Shown in pieces: positions 17,671 to 26,989 of a DNA stretch of 64,000 bases (its first letter is position 1; each line of letters starts with the position of its first letter). The notes under the pieces are model-generated. The model searched no databases. It saw only the letters and a list, made by a program, of their open reading frames with translations, and was not told the origin of the DNA. The translations under genes were made by a program, and so were the position numbers. The stretch is from Spirosoma sp. (lineage in GTDB: Bacteria; Bacteroidota; Bacteroidia; Cytophagales; Spirosomataceae). Location of the stretch: NCBI RefSeq assembly GCF_026391055.1, contig NZ_JAPLET010000024.1, positions 124,001 to 188,000 on the forward strand, in the 5' to 3' direction.

Positions 17671-18945
17671 CTAGCGCGTTAGCCGATAAATGAACAAAGC
17701 CGTGCGTTGAATTAGCGACGGGTATTCTTTAAGGTTCATCGTTTCTTCGATACTGTGCGCCCCTTTGCCCGATGCGCCCAGGCCATCCAGGCAGGGCATG
17801 TACTGAGCTACGAACGACACGTCGCCAGCCCCGCGTGCGCCGGGGTCGAAGGCGCTTACCGGTCCTAGTCCCATATCCCGGCTGAGCTTGTCCAGTTGCT
17901 TCCGCAGATCGTCGTTGGCAGTGGTTGGCTCCATAGACGGGATACCGTCGGAGAACGAGATCGTGGCTTTTGTCTGGGGTAAGCTTTTATCGACAATTTC
18001 GCGCATTTTGGCGCGGGCGTTCTCTTTCTGGCTTTCTGTCAGGAAACGCAGGTCGCCTTGTACCAAAGCCGTTCCAGCCACAATGTTGGTTTTGCCGATG
18101 GTTTCGGCTTTAGCGGTCTTGTCGTCGTAATGCACTTCAGAGCCACCCACAATCAGGCCAGGGTTGAACGTAAGGTACTGTTCCTGCCCCAACGTGCGCC
18201 GAAACTCATTCAGAATCCGAACGGCTTCATAAATAGCCCCGTAGCCCATTTCGCTGAAAACCCGGGATGAGTGACCGGTGCGGGCTTTCACATTCAGCGT
18301 CCAGCCGCTGGCACCCCGGCGTCCGGTTGTTACGCTGTTCAGCCCCTGCGCAGTTTCGAAAGCCAGTGCGATGTCGCATTTTCGCGCCCGTTCGATGAAA
18401 TCGGTGCGACTGCCGGCCCCTCCCCCACTCTCTTCATCGCCCGTAAAGTAAACGGTAATGGAGGTATCGTCGAGCAGTTTTTGAGTATGTAAGGCTTTTA
18501 GGGCTGCGATGATCAGCACATCGCCCCCTTTCATGTCATTGACACCCTGTCCGGAGGCTGTCGAGTCGTTGATTCGGGTAAACGGTTCCATCGGCAGACT
18601 CTTTTCGAAGACGGTGTCCAGGTGCCCGATCAGGAACAGTTTTTTGCCTTTCTTACCCTGCCTTGTGGCTACCAGATGCCCGGCCCGGTTGAGTGAATCG
18701 GGCAGAGTAACCCACTCCGTTTTAAAGCCAAGCTTATCCAGTTCGTCGGCCATGAGCTTGCCTACCGTCCGGACACCTTCTTTATTTAGCGTACCGCTGT
18801 TGATGTTGACGACCTTTTCGAGGAAGGCCTCCGTTTCCGACAGCTGCTTTTTAACGGTGGCAATAACACTCGCTTCGGGTTTCGACAGTGACTGGGCCGA
18901 CACGCCGTAACCGGCGAGCAGTAAAAAGATGAAGAGCTGTTTCAT
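17671..18945 (-). CDS. Exported M20-family metallopeptidase (carboxypeptidase G2-like)
   Basis: A 424-residue zinc peptidase with a signal peptide from ATG 18945 (MKQLFIFLLLAGYGVSAQ); the nine codons upstream in frame are not used. M20 ligands and catalytic residues are visible in LIGHLDTVFE (His, Asp), GVNDMKGG (bridging Asp), DEESGGGAGS (Glu general base and ligand) and the C-terminal region ARGAGDVSFVAQ plus GASGKGAHS. The dimerisation domain (ASGWTLNVKARTGHSSRVF) sits in between. It is closest in layout to glutamate carboxypeptidases and should trim peptides or folyl-type conjugates in the periplasm. Divergent from the S10 peptidase. Confidence 0.92.
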   Translation of the reverse strand: MKQLFIFLLLAGYGVSAQSLSKPEASVIATVKKQLSETEAFLEKVVNINSGTLNKEGVRTVGKLMADELDKLGFKTEWVTLPDSLNRAGHLVATRQGKKGKKLFLIGHLDTVFEKSLPMEPFTRINDSTASGQGVNDMKGGDVLIIAALKALHTQKLLDDTSITVYFTGDEESGGGAGSRTDFIERARKCDIALAFETAQGLNSVTTGRRGASGWTLNVKARTGHSSRVFSEMGYGAIYEAVRILNEFRRTLGQEQYLTFNPGLIVGGSEVHYDDKTAKAETIGKTNIVAGTALVQGDLRFLTESQKENARAKMREIVDKSLPQTKATISFSDGIPSMEPTTANDDLRKQLDKLSRDMGLGPVSAFDPGARGAGDVSFVAQYMPCLDGLGASGKGAHSIEETMNLKEYPSLIQRTALFIYRLTR

Positions 18946-19065
18946 GTATAGTTTAGTCAGGTACCGGGCCAAAATACGGAATACTATTCTGTTATTCTCA
19001 CTATCTTCGGTCGAAAAATAAACGCCCGGACGACGTTTTTATACAGCACACTCATCCCTACATCC

Positions 19066-20610
19066 ATGAAACAGATTTCCCTTTTACTGCTTATCTGCTG
19101 CCAAACACTGATCGGCAGTTACGCACAGAAACCCACCACCGACAAAGCACAACCTAAAGAAGACAAACCGGCCTCGCTCAGCCGAAGCCTCAACATTGAC
19201 TCGCAGGTAGTAACCAATGGGCAGGTCACGATCAAAGGTCAGCGCGTGCCGTACAAAGCCACTGTGGGTACCATTCCCGTTTGGGACGAAGAAGGTAAAC
19301 CCGTTGCCGGGGTCTTTTTTACGTACTTCGAGCGCTCCGACGTAGCCGACCGAGCGGCTCGTCCGCTGGTGATTTCCTTTAACGGTGGCCCCGGTACGGC
19401 ATCCGTCTGGATGATGATTGGCTATACCGGCCCCCGCATCCTGAAAATTGACGACGAAGGTTACCCCATTCAGCCGTACGGAATCAAAGACAATCCGAAC
19501 TCGATTCTGGACGTTGCCGACATTGTTTACGTGGACCCCGTTAATACCGGTTTCTCGCGTCCGGTCAACAAAGACGTTCCAGCAGCCAAGTTGTTTTTCG
19601 GCGTCAACGCCGACATTAAATACCTGGCCGACTGGATCAACACCTTCGTCAGTCGCTACAACCGCTGGGCATCGCCGAAGTACCTGATTGGCGAAAGTTA
19701 CGGCACCACGCGCGTGTCGGGTTTGGCGCTGGAATTACAGAATGCCCACTGGATGTACCTCAACGGCGTAATTCTCGTATCGCCAACCGATCTGGGTATT
19801 GAGCGGGATGGCCCCGCAAAAGGGGTATTGAAACTGCCTTATTTTACGGCTACGGCCTGGTATCATAAGGCACTCCCCGCCGATTTGCAGAAGAAAGATC
19901 TGACCGAAATTTTACCCGAAGTCGAGAAATTTACCATTCAGGAATACCTGCCCGCGCTGGCACTGGGTGGCTCCATCAGCGATCAGAAACGAAAAGAGAT
20001 AGCGGCTAAAGTAGCGCGGTACTCCGGCTTATCGGAAACGGCGGTCATGCAGCAGAATCTGGACGTGCCCACCAATTTCTTCTGGAAAGAGCTACTGCGC
20101 GACAAGAGCCAGACGGTCGGACGGCTGGATTCCCGATATCTGGGTATGGACAGCAAAGACGCTGGTATTGCGCCCGATTATAACTCTGAGCTGACCTCCT
20201 GGCTGCACTCGTTTACACCCGCCATCAACATGTTCATGCGCGATGAGCTGAACTACAAGACCGATCTCAAATATTACATGTTTGGACCTACCTTCCCCTG
20301 GGACAACAGCAATAACAAAACCGGCGAAAATCTGCGACAAGCCATGGCACAGAATCCGTACCTGCATTTACTGGTTCAGTCGGGTTACTACGATGGAGCC
20401 TGCGATTATTTCAACGCCAAATACAATATGTGGCAAATGGACGCCAGCGGCAAGCTGAAAGACCGGATGGATTGGGAAGGCTACCGGAGCGGGCACATGA
20501 TGTACCTCCGTAAAGAAGACCTCGCCACCAGTAACGAACACCTCCGCAAGTTCATCCAGAAAAGCACACCAAAAAACAGCGAACCCGCCAAGTATTCGGG
20601 AAGCCGGTAG
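19066..20610 (+). CDS. S10-family serine carboxypeptidase, exported
   Basis: A 514-residue protein with a signal peptide (MKQISLLLLICCQTLIGSYAQ). It follows the serine carboxypeptidase plan: the oxyanion block FNGGPGTASVWMM, the substrate-binding VDPVNTGFSRP, the nucleophile Ser 211 in LIGESYGT, the catalytic Asp in GYYDGACDY and the His in RSGHMMYL near residue 480. S10 enzymes remove C-terminal residues and work at acidic pH. It is divergent from the M20 peptidase, and the pair suggests peptide scavenging outside the cytoplasm. Confidence 0.93.
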   Translation: MKQISLLLLICCQTLIGSYAQKPTTDKAQPKEDKPASLSRSLNIDSQVVTNGQVTIKGQRVPYKATVGTIPVWDEEGKPVAGVFFTYFERSDVADRAARPLVISFNGGPGTASVWMMIGYTGPRILKIDDEGYPIQPYGIKDNPNSILDVADIVYVDPVNTGFSRPVNKDVPAAKLFFGVNADIKYLADWINTFVSRYNRWASPKYLIGESYGTTRVSGLALELQNAHWMYLNGVILVSPTDLGIERDGPAKGVLKLPYFTATAWYHKALPADLQKKDLTEILPEVEKFTIQEYLPALALGGSISDQKRKEIAAKVARYSGLSETAVMQQNLDVPTNFFWKELLRDKSQTVGRLDSRYLGMDSKDAGIAPDYNSELTSWLHSFTPAINMFMRDELNYKTDLKYYMFGPTFPWDNSNNKTGENLRQAMAQNPYLHLLVQSGYYDGACDYFNAKYNMWQMDASGKLKDRMDWEGYRSGHMMYLRKEDLATSNEHLRKFIQKSTPKNSEPAKYSGSR

Positions 20611-20611
20611 C

Positions 20612-20659
20612 TGACCGTGGGTGCTGGCACGGGCCGGTCCGTACCAGCACCCACGGTCA
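20612..20659. terminator. 16-bp perfect hairpin after the S10 gene
   Basis: Arms 20612-20627 (TGACCGTGGGTGCTGG) and 20644-20659 are exact complements around 16 nt that can form a further four base pairs. It starts 2 bp after the S10 stop. There is no U-tract, so it may be a transcript-stabilising hairpin, not an intrinsic terminator. Confidence 0.55.
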
Positions 20660-20672
20660 ACCAATCATTCTT

Positions 20673-20876
20673 ATGGTGAAAATCAAAAAAATAGTTGTGA
20701 GTACCCTAATGGTGATTGTTTGGTTTGTTATGTTCGCCATGCTTATTCCCATGAAAAGCGGCCGGGGTCAGTTTGCCACTGTCTCAATTTGCCTGATTAT
20801 TAATGGCATCTTAGCAGCATATTATAGTTGTATAGGCCACCGACCAGCTACGTTTCGGGAATGGCTCAGCATGTAA
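20673..20876 (+). CDS. Small two-span membrane protein
   Basis: A 67-residue product with two hydrophobic spans (VVSTLMVIVWFVMFAMLIPM and FATVSICLIINGILAAYY) joined by a short positive loop, and a polar tail. It sits directly downstream of the S10 hairpin and 22 bp before the M20D gene on the same strand. Function is unknown. The hydrophobic periodicity makes coding more likely than not, but the short length keeps confidence moderate. Confidence 0.5.
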   Translation: MVKIKKIVVSTLMVIVWFVMFAMLIPMKSGRGQFATVSICLIINGILAAYYSCIGHRPATFREWLSM

Positions 20877-20898
20877 ATAGCATCGTCAGCCAATAGAC

Positions 20899-22038
20899 AT
20901 GACCTCAGAGCAACCCGATATTTTCACCCAATTCCGGCACGAGCTTCACCAATTTCCCGAAGTGTCGGGGCAGGAAGTAGAAACCCGAAAACGGATAAAG
21001 AATTTTGTCAGCCAGTTCAATCCAACGCGTATCACAGAGGTAGCCCAAACAGGATTGCTGCTTCAATACGGGCAGGATTTGGCCGAGCCGGTTACGTTGA
21101 TCCGGGCCGACATTGATGCCCTGCCCATTCAGGAAGTCAACACGTTTGGTCATAAATCGCGCATTGACGGGGTTTCGCACAAATGCGGGCACGATGGCCA
21201 TACCGCTATCCTGGCCAGACTGGCGGCTTTATTAGCCGAAAAGCCCGTTACCCGTGGTCGAGTGTACCTGATTTTTCAACCTGCTGAAGAAAATGGTAAA
21301 GGGGCCGAAGCCGTCCTCAACGACCCGGCCTTCGCCAATATTCGACCCGACCGGGCTTTCGCGCTGCATAATCTACCCGGCTACAAACAGGGCGTTATTG
21401 TTTGCCGACCGGGTTCGTTTACCTCGTCGGTACTTAGCCTGATCGTATCGTTTACTGGCAAAGTTTCGCATTCGGCCGAACCCGAAAAGGGTCTTAATCC
21501 AGCTTATGTGATGGCCGATTTTATTTTACAAACGAAACAGATTCAGCATCTTGACCCGCAGTCAGAAGATTTTGCCTTAATCACACCGGTGTTTACCACG
21601 ATGGGTGAGACGTCTTACGGCATATCGGCTGGGTATGGTGAGGTTCATCTGACGCTTCGGACCCGGAATGCCAAACGAATGGAAGCGCTGACGGCTCAAC
21701 TCCTGAAACTTGTCGCGAACTTATCGGCGGAGAGTGGAATTGCCGTCGAGACCGCTTATACCGAAGCGTTCTACGCCAATGAAAACGATAAAGATGCCGT
21801 CGAGCAGATTAAGCAAAGTTCGCTGAAGCTGGGCTATCCGTATGTCGAAAATGCAGCTCCTTTTAAATGGGGTGAAGATTTCGGACTCTTTACCCAACGA
21901 CTTAAAGGAGCTATGTTTGGCATTGGCAACGGCGAAGACTCTCCCGCCCTGCATAACGACGACTACGATTTCAACGATATCCTTATTGAGCCAGCCGCCC
22001 GGCTATTCTTTGAATTGATCCGGGGCGAGCATGGTTGA
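20899..22038 (+). CDS. M20D-family amidohydrolase (hippurate/N-acyl amino acid type)
   Basis: A 379-residue cytosolic enzyme of the amidohydrolase/aminoacylase branch of M20, which removes N-acyl groups from amino acids or their conjugates. Landmarks are RRELHQFPE-like FRHELHQFPEVSGQE at the N-terminus, IRADIDALPIQE, SHKCGHDGHTAIL (metal Cys and His), FQPAEENGKGAEAVL (catalytic Glu), FALHNLPGY, the dimerisation domain around FTGKVSHSAEPEKGLNP and the terminal LHNDDYDFND. It has no signal peptide, unlike the M20 gene at 17671. It may use products of the neighbouring exported peptidases. Confidence 0.93.
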   Translation: MTSEQPDIFTQFRHELHQFPEVSGQEVETRKRIKNFVSQFNPTRITEVAQTGLLLQYGQDLAEPVTLIRADIDALPIQEVNTFGHKSRIDGVSHKCGHDGHTAILARLAALLAEKPVTRGRVYLIFQPAEENGKGAEAVLNDPAFANIRPDRAFALHNLPGYKQGVIVCRPGSFTSSVLSLIVSFTGKVSHSAEPEKGLNPAYVMADFILQTKQIQHLDPQSEDFALITPVFTTMGETSYGISAGYGEVHLTLRTRNAKRMEALTAQLLKLVANLSAESGIAVETAYTEAFYANENDKDAVEQIKQSSLKLGYPYVENAAPFKWGEDFGLFTQRLKGAMFGIGNGEDSPALHNDDYDFNDILIEPAARLFFELIRGEHG

Positions 22039-22138
22039 GACGCTGTATTACCTACTCTTTTACTGCAAGACCGCCGATTTATACCGCTGCCATCACGTTG
22101 CCTAGGCCTAGGTTTGTCCCGGCAATTGTCTGGAAACC

Positions 22139-23074
22139 ATGCGCTCGACTATTCTCCTGCTTATCGGCCTGCTGCTGGCATCATGCCACTCTCAAAAAAC
22201 GACTATAACCAGCCTGAGTCATCAAAAAAAATATTGTCAGCCAACGGTTAGGCTGGATTATGATTCGAGCTACTTGCCCATTCCGAATACTCAGTCCATT
22301 TTACAGACTGACACGAGCCTGACCAATCGCTTTTCAATCCATGATCTGCTCGTGGCCAATGCTGCGGGCATTTTGCCTTTGCTTCAGGACTTTATCAGGC
22401 TAAAGAAAGCTCGTTCGGCAAGTAGTGATCAGGAACGTTCTGCTAACCGGCAACAAATTAATGACCGACTTTGGCTGGCTTCCATGCAGGTATCGGGTAT
22501 TGCAGGCGAACTCGATTGTGAGGCTGAGCGGGCGAACCGACTGGCAACCTACCTGCAACAACTTGATGGCAAACGCATCCAGCAGCTAACCATTCTTTCG
22601 GTGGTGGTGGGTGCCCTGACAACTGTAGTAACCGCGTTTATCCAAGCTGACACACCCAGCAAAACGGTAAGCATCGGTGGCGGTGTGGCGAGTGCTTTTC
22701 TGGCCGGTAAAGCTGCGGTTTCCTCAAAGCGGACCATTCATCTGGTGGATGAACGCTATTTACTCACCGACATCTGGGACCAGCCTCAACAGTCAACGTT
22801 TCACCCGCCGTTTATCTGGCGAATGCTAACAGAGCACTCATTGAGCTATGGTAGTCAGCATTCAATCAGTTTTAATACTCGACAGCGCTGGCTAAACTAT
22901 AGTTTAGCAGGAGCCTCGACGTTGGATGAACAGCTCTATTTCGGGCCCGAAGGCGAATACAGGAGCGATAATCTGTTGACACGGGCCGAAATGCTGAACC
23001 AGCTTCAGGCAGAAGTCCGCCTTTTTTACGTGGATTTGCAGAATTTACACCTCAGCTTATCGAAGCAACGTTAA
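22139..23074 (+). CDS. Lipoprotein of unknown function
   Basis: A 311-residue product with a lipoprotein signal ending LLLASC (Cys about 16). Residues about 60-155 are helical and carry a long amphipathic stretch (RSASSDQERSANRQQINDRL). A hydrophobic glycine-rich segment at about 165-200 (SVVVGALTTVVTAFIQA) may form a hairpin in the membrane. The C-terminal part ends in an amphipathic helix. No known family is recognised. It lies just upstream of another small lipoprotein gene. Confidence 0.65.
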   Translation: MRSTILLLIGLLLASCHSQKTTITSLSHQKKYCQPTVRLDYDSSYLPIPNTQSILQTDTSLTNRFSIHDLLVANAAGILPLLQDFIRLKKARSASSDQERSANRQQINDRLWLASMQVSGIAGELDCEAERANRLATYLQQLDGKRIQQLTILSVVVGALTTVVTAFIQADTPSKTVSIGGGVASAFLAGKAAVSSKRTIHLVDERYLLTDIWDQPQQSTFHPPFIWRMLTEHSLSYGSQHSISFNTRQRWLNYSLAGASTLDEQLYFGPEGEYRSDNLLTRAEMLNQLQAEVRLFYVDLQNLHLSLSKQR

Positions 23075-23102
23075 GCCCTTTTTATGAGCAAAATACCTAC
23101 GT

Positions 23103-23291
23103 ATGTATTACAGACCATTGTCTATCATTCGTTTCCCATGTCTGACAACGCTGGTCACACTAACGGTCTTCACCTCCTGTGCCAATCCTAAGCCTTATTC
23201 CAGAACAGGCATAGTTCAACAAATCGAGCCGGGCAAAGATGGCTATATGGCGAGTCTGTATAAGCTGGATGGCAGCGTTTTGATGCGCTGA
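23103..23291 (+). CDS. Short lipoprotein, probably frameshifted
   Basis: 62 residues: a lipoprotein signal (TLVTLTVFTSCANP), then a domain starting IVQQIEPGKDGYMASLYKL that ends abruptly. A second frame that begins at FDALMSRARVQQAYKLVKAGDKVS continues the domain. One extra T in the T4 run at 23278-23281 would join the two frames in a single product. This makes a +1 error, a decay event, or a slippery site likely. The joined frame would run into the 3' end of the antiporter on the opposite strand. No function is known. Confidence 0.5.
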   Translation: MYYRPLSIIRFPCLTTLVTLTVFTSCANPKPYSRTGIVQQIEPGKDGYMASLYKLDGSVLMR

Positions 23292-23356
23292 TGAGCCGGG
23301 CGCGAGTGCAACAGGCGTATAAACTGGTGAAGGCTGGCGATAAAGTAAGCATGATT

Positions 23357-24937
23357 TTACTCATCCACTTTCTGCTGCTGTATTTCTTCCCGATCCAGTT
23401 CGTTTTCCAGTTCATGAAACAAGTCGACGTCGATCTGCTGTGTATCTCGCAGCTCCAGCAATGCCGTCCGTTGCGCCTGAATGCCCGACAATAGCAATTT
23501 CTGACGGAGTTGATGCTGAGACATGACCGCTACGGCGTCGCCCTGTTCAAATTCATTGACCTGTGCCCGGTGCCGATCAACGATTTTCTGGACAACCTCT
23601 CCGGTAAGCCCCTCCCGGTCGACCACTCCCTGAATAGCAGTTAGCGCCTGCTTCGACAGCCGTTGACGCACTTCTCTCTTGGAAAGATAATCGGTAGTTG
23701 GCTGACCGAAGTGCAAGATTCGAATAAACGCTGGCAGAAAAATCCCTTGCCCCACCAGGGTGAACAGAATGACGCAAAACGTAATAAACACAATCAGATT
23801 ACGTTCGGCAAAGGGGATGCCGTTGGCGAGCCGTTCCGGAATCGACAAGGCCGCGGCCAGCGAAACAATGCCCCGCATGCTGATATAAGCCAGCAATGTT
23901 GTGTGCTTATGGGAAGGGAAAAGCGGAGGGCTATGCATCACTCTGCGCACCTGACTCGAAACGGTATCAGCCAGAAAGATGTACACAAACCGAATCACAA
24001 CTGCCGTTAAACTGATGAGTAGGCCGATCCCGATCAGCTGTTCCAGAGACTGCCCCTGAATGTCGGCCACAATATCGGGCAGCTGCAAGCCGATCAGGAT
24101 AAAGATCAGCCCGTTCAGCAGCACAACCACAAAATCCCAGACTGCCACCGCCTGCATTCGCGTCGTTGGACTATGTACTCTTGACTGTTTGTGACCTACA
24201 ACCAGCCCCGCCGACACCACACTCAGCACACCACTCAAAGCAAGGTGTTCGGCAGCCAGATAAGCCGAATAGGCAGTTACAAATGTCAGCACCGTTTCCA
24301 GTGCCGGTTCCAGGCGGGCGTATTTATGCAGCCAAAACGAGAGGTAGCCCACGGCTAATCCAACAGCAACACCCCCACCGGCCAGCCATACGAAATCAAG
24401 CAGCGAACCCGCCAACGAAACGTGGCCCGTACCAACAGCAACTAAGGCTAACTGAAAGATTACCAAAGCCGTGGCATCATTCACCAGGCTTTCTCCTTCC
24501 AGGATAATCGCAATTTTCCGGGGTACCGACAGCGTCTTCATCACAGCCGTTGCCGCCACGGCATCGGAAGGTGAGACGACGGCACCGAGCAACAAACCCG
24601 TTGCCAGCGTAAAGCCCGGAATAAACTGGCTGGCAACGTAGGCAATGCCAAGACTGGTCACCAGCACCAATCCCAGGGCGAGGACAACAACAGGCTCCAG
24701 ATTCCGACGAAAGTCGCTCCAATTCGTATACCAGGCCGCACTGTAAAGAAGAGGTGGTAAAAAAACCACCAGCACAACCGACGAATCCAGGTCTATGTTT
24801 GGTAATCCGGGGAAAAAGCTGATCAAAAGTCCACCAATGGTCAGCAATATTGGAAAGGCCAGGTTAAGCCGACGGGCGATGACTGCCAGTCCAATAACAA
24901 AAATCAACAGCAAAAGAACCGTCTCCAGTGGATGCAT
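23357..24937 (-). CDS. Na+/H+ antiporter, CPA1 family
   Basis: A 526-residue inner-membrane exchanger that swaps cytosolic Na+ (or K+) for H+. About eleven to twelve membrane spans fill residues 1-410. Visible CPA1 signatures are SPSDAVAATAV (the position of the family PTDA-type motif), EGESLVNDATALVIFQ (ND motif with the ion-binding Asp) and SMRGIVSLAAALSIP (the conserved Arg of the NhaP/NHE group). The last 115 residues form a polar, Gln- and Glu-rich helical tail, probably cytosolic and regulatory. Monocistronic and convergent with the small lipoprotein. Confidence 0.93.
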   Translation of the reverse strand: MHPLETVLLLLIFVIGLAVIARRLNLAFPILLTIGGLLISFFPGLPNIDLDSSVVLVVFLPPLLYSAAWYTNWSDFRRNLEPVVVLALGLVLVTSLGIAYVASQFIPGFTLATGLLLGAVVSPSDAVAATAVMKTLSVPRKIAIILEGESLVNDATALVIFQLALVAVGTGHVSLAGSLLDFVWLAGGGVAVGLAVGYLSFWLHKYARLEPALETVLTFVTAYSAYLAAEHLALSGVLSVVSAGLVVGHKQSRVHSPTTRMQAVAVWDFVVVLLNGLIFILIGLQLPDIVADIQGQSLEQLIGIGLLISLTAVVIRFVYIFLADTVSSQVRRVMHSPPLFPSHKHTTLLAYISMRGIVSLAAALSIPERLANGIPFAERNLIVFITFCVILFTLVGQGIFLPAFIRILHFGQPTTDYLSKREVRQRLSKQALTAIQGVVDREGLTGEVVQKIVDRHRAQVNEFEQGDAVAVMSQHQLRQKLLLSGIQAQRTALLELRDTQQIDVDLFHELENELDREEIQQQKVDE

Positions 24938-25101
24938 TCCGTTTTTATGCTACGTAGCTAACCCATTCATGCCATGGGTCGATGAACAAACCTACAGCCT
25001 GTAACCTTGGTCAAAACGGTATAAATAGACGATTTTCCGGTAAAAAGTGAGGGTTTCACTGAATACTGGCTTCTTAGTAAGTGTTTACCTTCAGGGGCAG
25101 G

Positions 25102-25659
25102 TCATACAGAAGGTAAATTTCGATTAGCCTGTCTTATATGCCGTTCGGTATGAATAACCAGAAATTGCAGTACATTCCCTATCGGCAAGTGCAGCCACGA
25201 AGCTATTGACAATGCGATTTGAATACCGTCGACATTTGCATTTTCTACTTGTTTCAGCACATCCAGCAGTTGCTCCTGCTGCTCAATAAATTCAGCCACT
25301 ATCTGGTGAGCAGGCAAGTCATTGGCGGGCTGATGCCGTTTAACGGCTCTGAACTTCTTCGTGCCTGTTTTAGGGTCCATCAATCTGACTAAGAAGGCCC
25401 CTAACCATGAACTTTCAAGCCGATCTGTTGTGGGTTTATGCTGTCGACTAGCCAGCCCCTGGTTTAAACGGGGCAAATAATAACGTCCATAGCTATTAAG
25501 ATGGTCCAAACATTGGGCGATACTCCAACCACCACTTGGTGAGGGCTGGCATAGGGTAACCTCGTCCATGTTTTGAAAGTGAACGACGGCCTGCTGAATA
25601 TGCCCCTCTATCTGGTGACCCAATGCAATCAGCAAGACCGATTTATTAACGGACTTCAT
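25102..25659 (-). CDS. DinB-family protein
   Basis: A 185-residue four-helix-bundle protein of the DinB/YfiT superfamily, a metal-dependent group with roles ranging from thiol transfer to unknown. The three metal His positions are plausible in CLDHLNSYGRYYLP (first), and near the C-terminus ASWLHLPIGNVLQFLVIHTERHIRQ (last two). Residue counts fit the family. It overlaps the DUF4345 gene by 4 bp, so both are very likely translated from one transcript. Confidence 0.85.
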   Translation of the reverse strand: MKSVNKSVLLIALGHQIEGHIQQAVVHFQNMDEVTLCQPSPSGGWSIAQCLDHLNSYGRYYLPRLNQGLASRQHKPTTDRLESSWLGAFLVRLMDPKTGTKKFRAVKRHQPANDLPAHQIVAEFIEQQEQLLDVLKQVENANVDGIQIALSIASWLHLPIGNVLQFLVIHTERHIRQANRNLPSV

Positions 25660-26081
25660 GGTAGTAATTTTATTGGTAAAACCCTTACTTGTTTACTCAC
25701 CCATACTAGGGTTAAAGCAATGATGAAGAGAAGGGTCTCAATAAATAACCATTGCCGCCCAAACGCCCCCAGAGGTCCTTCTACTAATACCGTCATAACT
25801 CGTGACAGGGCATACAAGCCCCATAGCAAACTTAGAAAAAGAAGGCCCTTCTCTACATCCTGGACCATTAGATAAAGCAGCGTGATACATAAAGTAAGCC
25901 CCACCCCACCGTAGACACCCCGAATTGAGCTGAAGGGATCTGTGTTGTTAAGTTGTACCTGAACCAAATCCATCACCGATTGCGGATCGCAAAAAGCCAT
26001 GAGGCTGACAGACAGCAGTGCCAGAGCCGATACAAGGATAAATCCCTGAGCGGTACGTTTGATAACCAGTTGCGTTTGCAT
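25656..26081 (-). CDS. DUF4345 membrane protein
   Basis: A 141-residue protein with four membrane spans. The pattern SSIRGVYGGVGLTLCITLLY between the first and second spans and GRQWLFIETLLF between the third and fourth are typical of DUF4345. Function unknown. Its stop overlaps the start of the DinB-family gene by 4 bp. The Crp-like regulator gene lies 71 bp upstream on the same strand, suggesting a three-gene unit. Confidence 0.85.
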   Translation of the reverse strand: MQTQLVIKRTAQGFILVSALALLSVSLMAFCDPQSVMDLVQVQLNNTDPFSSIRGVYGGVGLTLCITLLYLMVQDVEKGLLFLSLLWGLYALSRVMTVLVEGPLGAFGRQWLFIETLLFIIALTLVWVSKQVRVLPIKLLP

Positions 26082-26152
26082 AGTCTTGATCGTTGATTAC
26101 GGAGCAAAGTTGAGCATCCATAATCAACCCATTGTTGGTATTTACCAAGATT

Positions 26153-26737
26153 TCATGCCTTTATGGAGTTAATGAACTTACTGAAATTGGTCGGATCAAC
26201 GCCAATATATCTGGCTAGGTATTTATGGGGAACAAGCTGTAATATATGCGGACTGCGCTGAAGCAGTTTCCTGAATTTATCGGCGGAAGAATAGCATTGA
26301 AGTTCCACTAACCGTTCCAGCACGCCACTCAAGGCCCCAGTAATACCCAGCCGAACCATGGTTTCTACTCCACGATTACGTCGCATGACCGCTTCCAGGT
26401 CGGGGTAGGAAGCCCGTAGAAAAGAAGATGCGGTCAGTGTTTCGTAGTAGTACTGCGAAACTTGGCGCAGCATGAACGAATCGACCACCCCACCAAATGA
26501 AGAGGGATAGGAAAAAACTAGCGTTGCTTCTCGATTTTGGTCATCGAAGTAATAGACGTGTTGTACGCCTTCCACCACAAAATACAAATGGTTTTCCTGC
26601 TGATTGGCGACCGTTAGAATTTCCTTTCGCTTCGCGGAATAAGGGTGCCAAATGCCGGAGAACGCTTTCCATTCCTGTTCCGAAAGCGGATGAATTGCCT
26701 CAACAAGTTGCTTTAGACGAAGTAAAGATGGCTGCAT
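26153..26737 (-). CDS. Crp/Fnr-family transcriptional regulator
   Basis: A 194-residue regulator starting at ATG 26737 (MQPSLLRLKQLVEAI). It has an N-terminal cyclic-nucleotide-binding-like beta roll (LTVANQQENHLYFVVEGVQHVYY, with FPSSFGGVVDSFM in place of the canonical cAMP pocket, so the ligand may differ). The C-terminal helix-turn-helix contains LVPHKYLARYIGVDPTNFSK. It belongs to a large Bacteroidota group with no known effector. It precedes the DUF4345/DinB pair and may regulate them. Confidence 0.87.
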   Translation of the reverse strand: MQPSLLRLKQLVEAIHPLSEQEWKAFSGIWHPYSAKRKEILTVANQQENHLYFVVEGVQHVYYFDDQNREATLVFSYPSSFGGVVDSFMLRQVSQYYYETLTASSFLRASYPDLEAVMRRNRGVETMVRLGITGALSGVLERLVELQCYSSADKFRKLLQRSPHILQLVPHKYLARYIGVDPTNFSKFINSIKA

Positions 26738-26989
26738 GAATAATGTGATCAAAAGTTCTCGAAATAAACCTGACGTTGCGATTTTTCACCCCGTCTATCC
26801 AGACAGAAGCAAATGAATCTATCTCTCTAACGAATTTATGACACGTCTTTCTGGTAAATGCGCACCATCTGCATTCAAACCGTTTTCTGTGATAAAATTT
26901 GTTATTTTCCGTTAGCTGACCCCACCGTTTTTAAGAAATTGACACACAGCAATAGTGACCAGTAGAATTAGGGCCTATTTTGCAGCACA

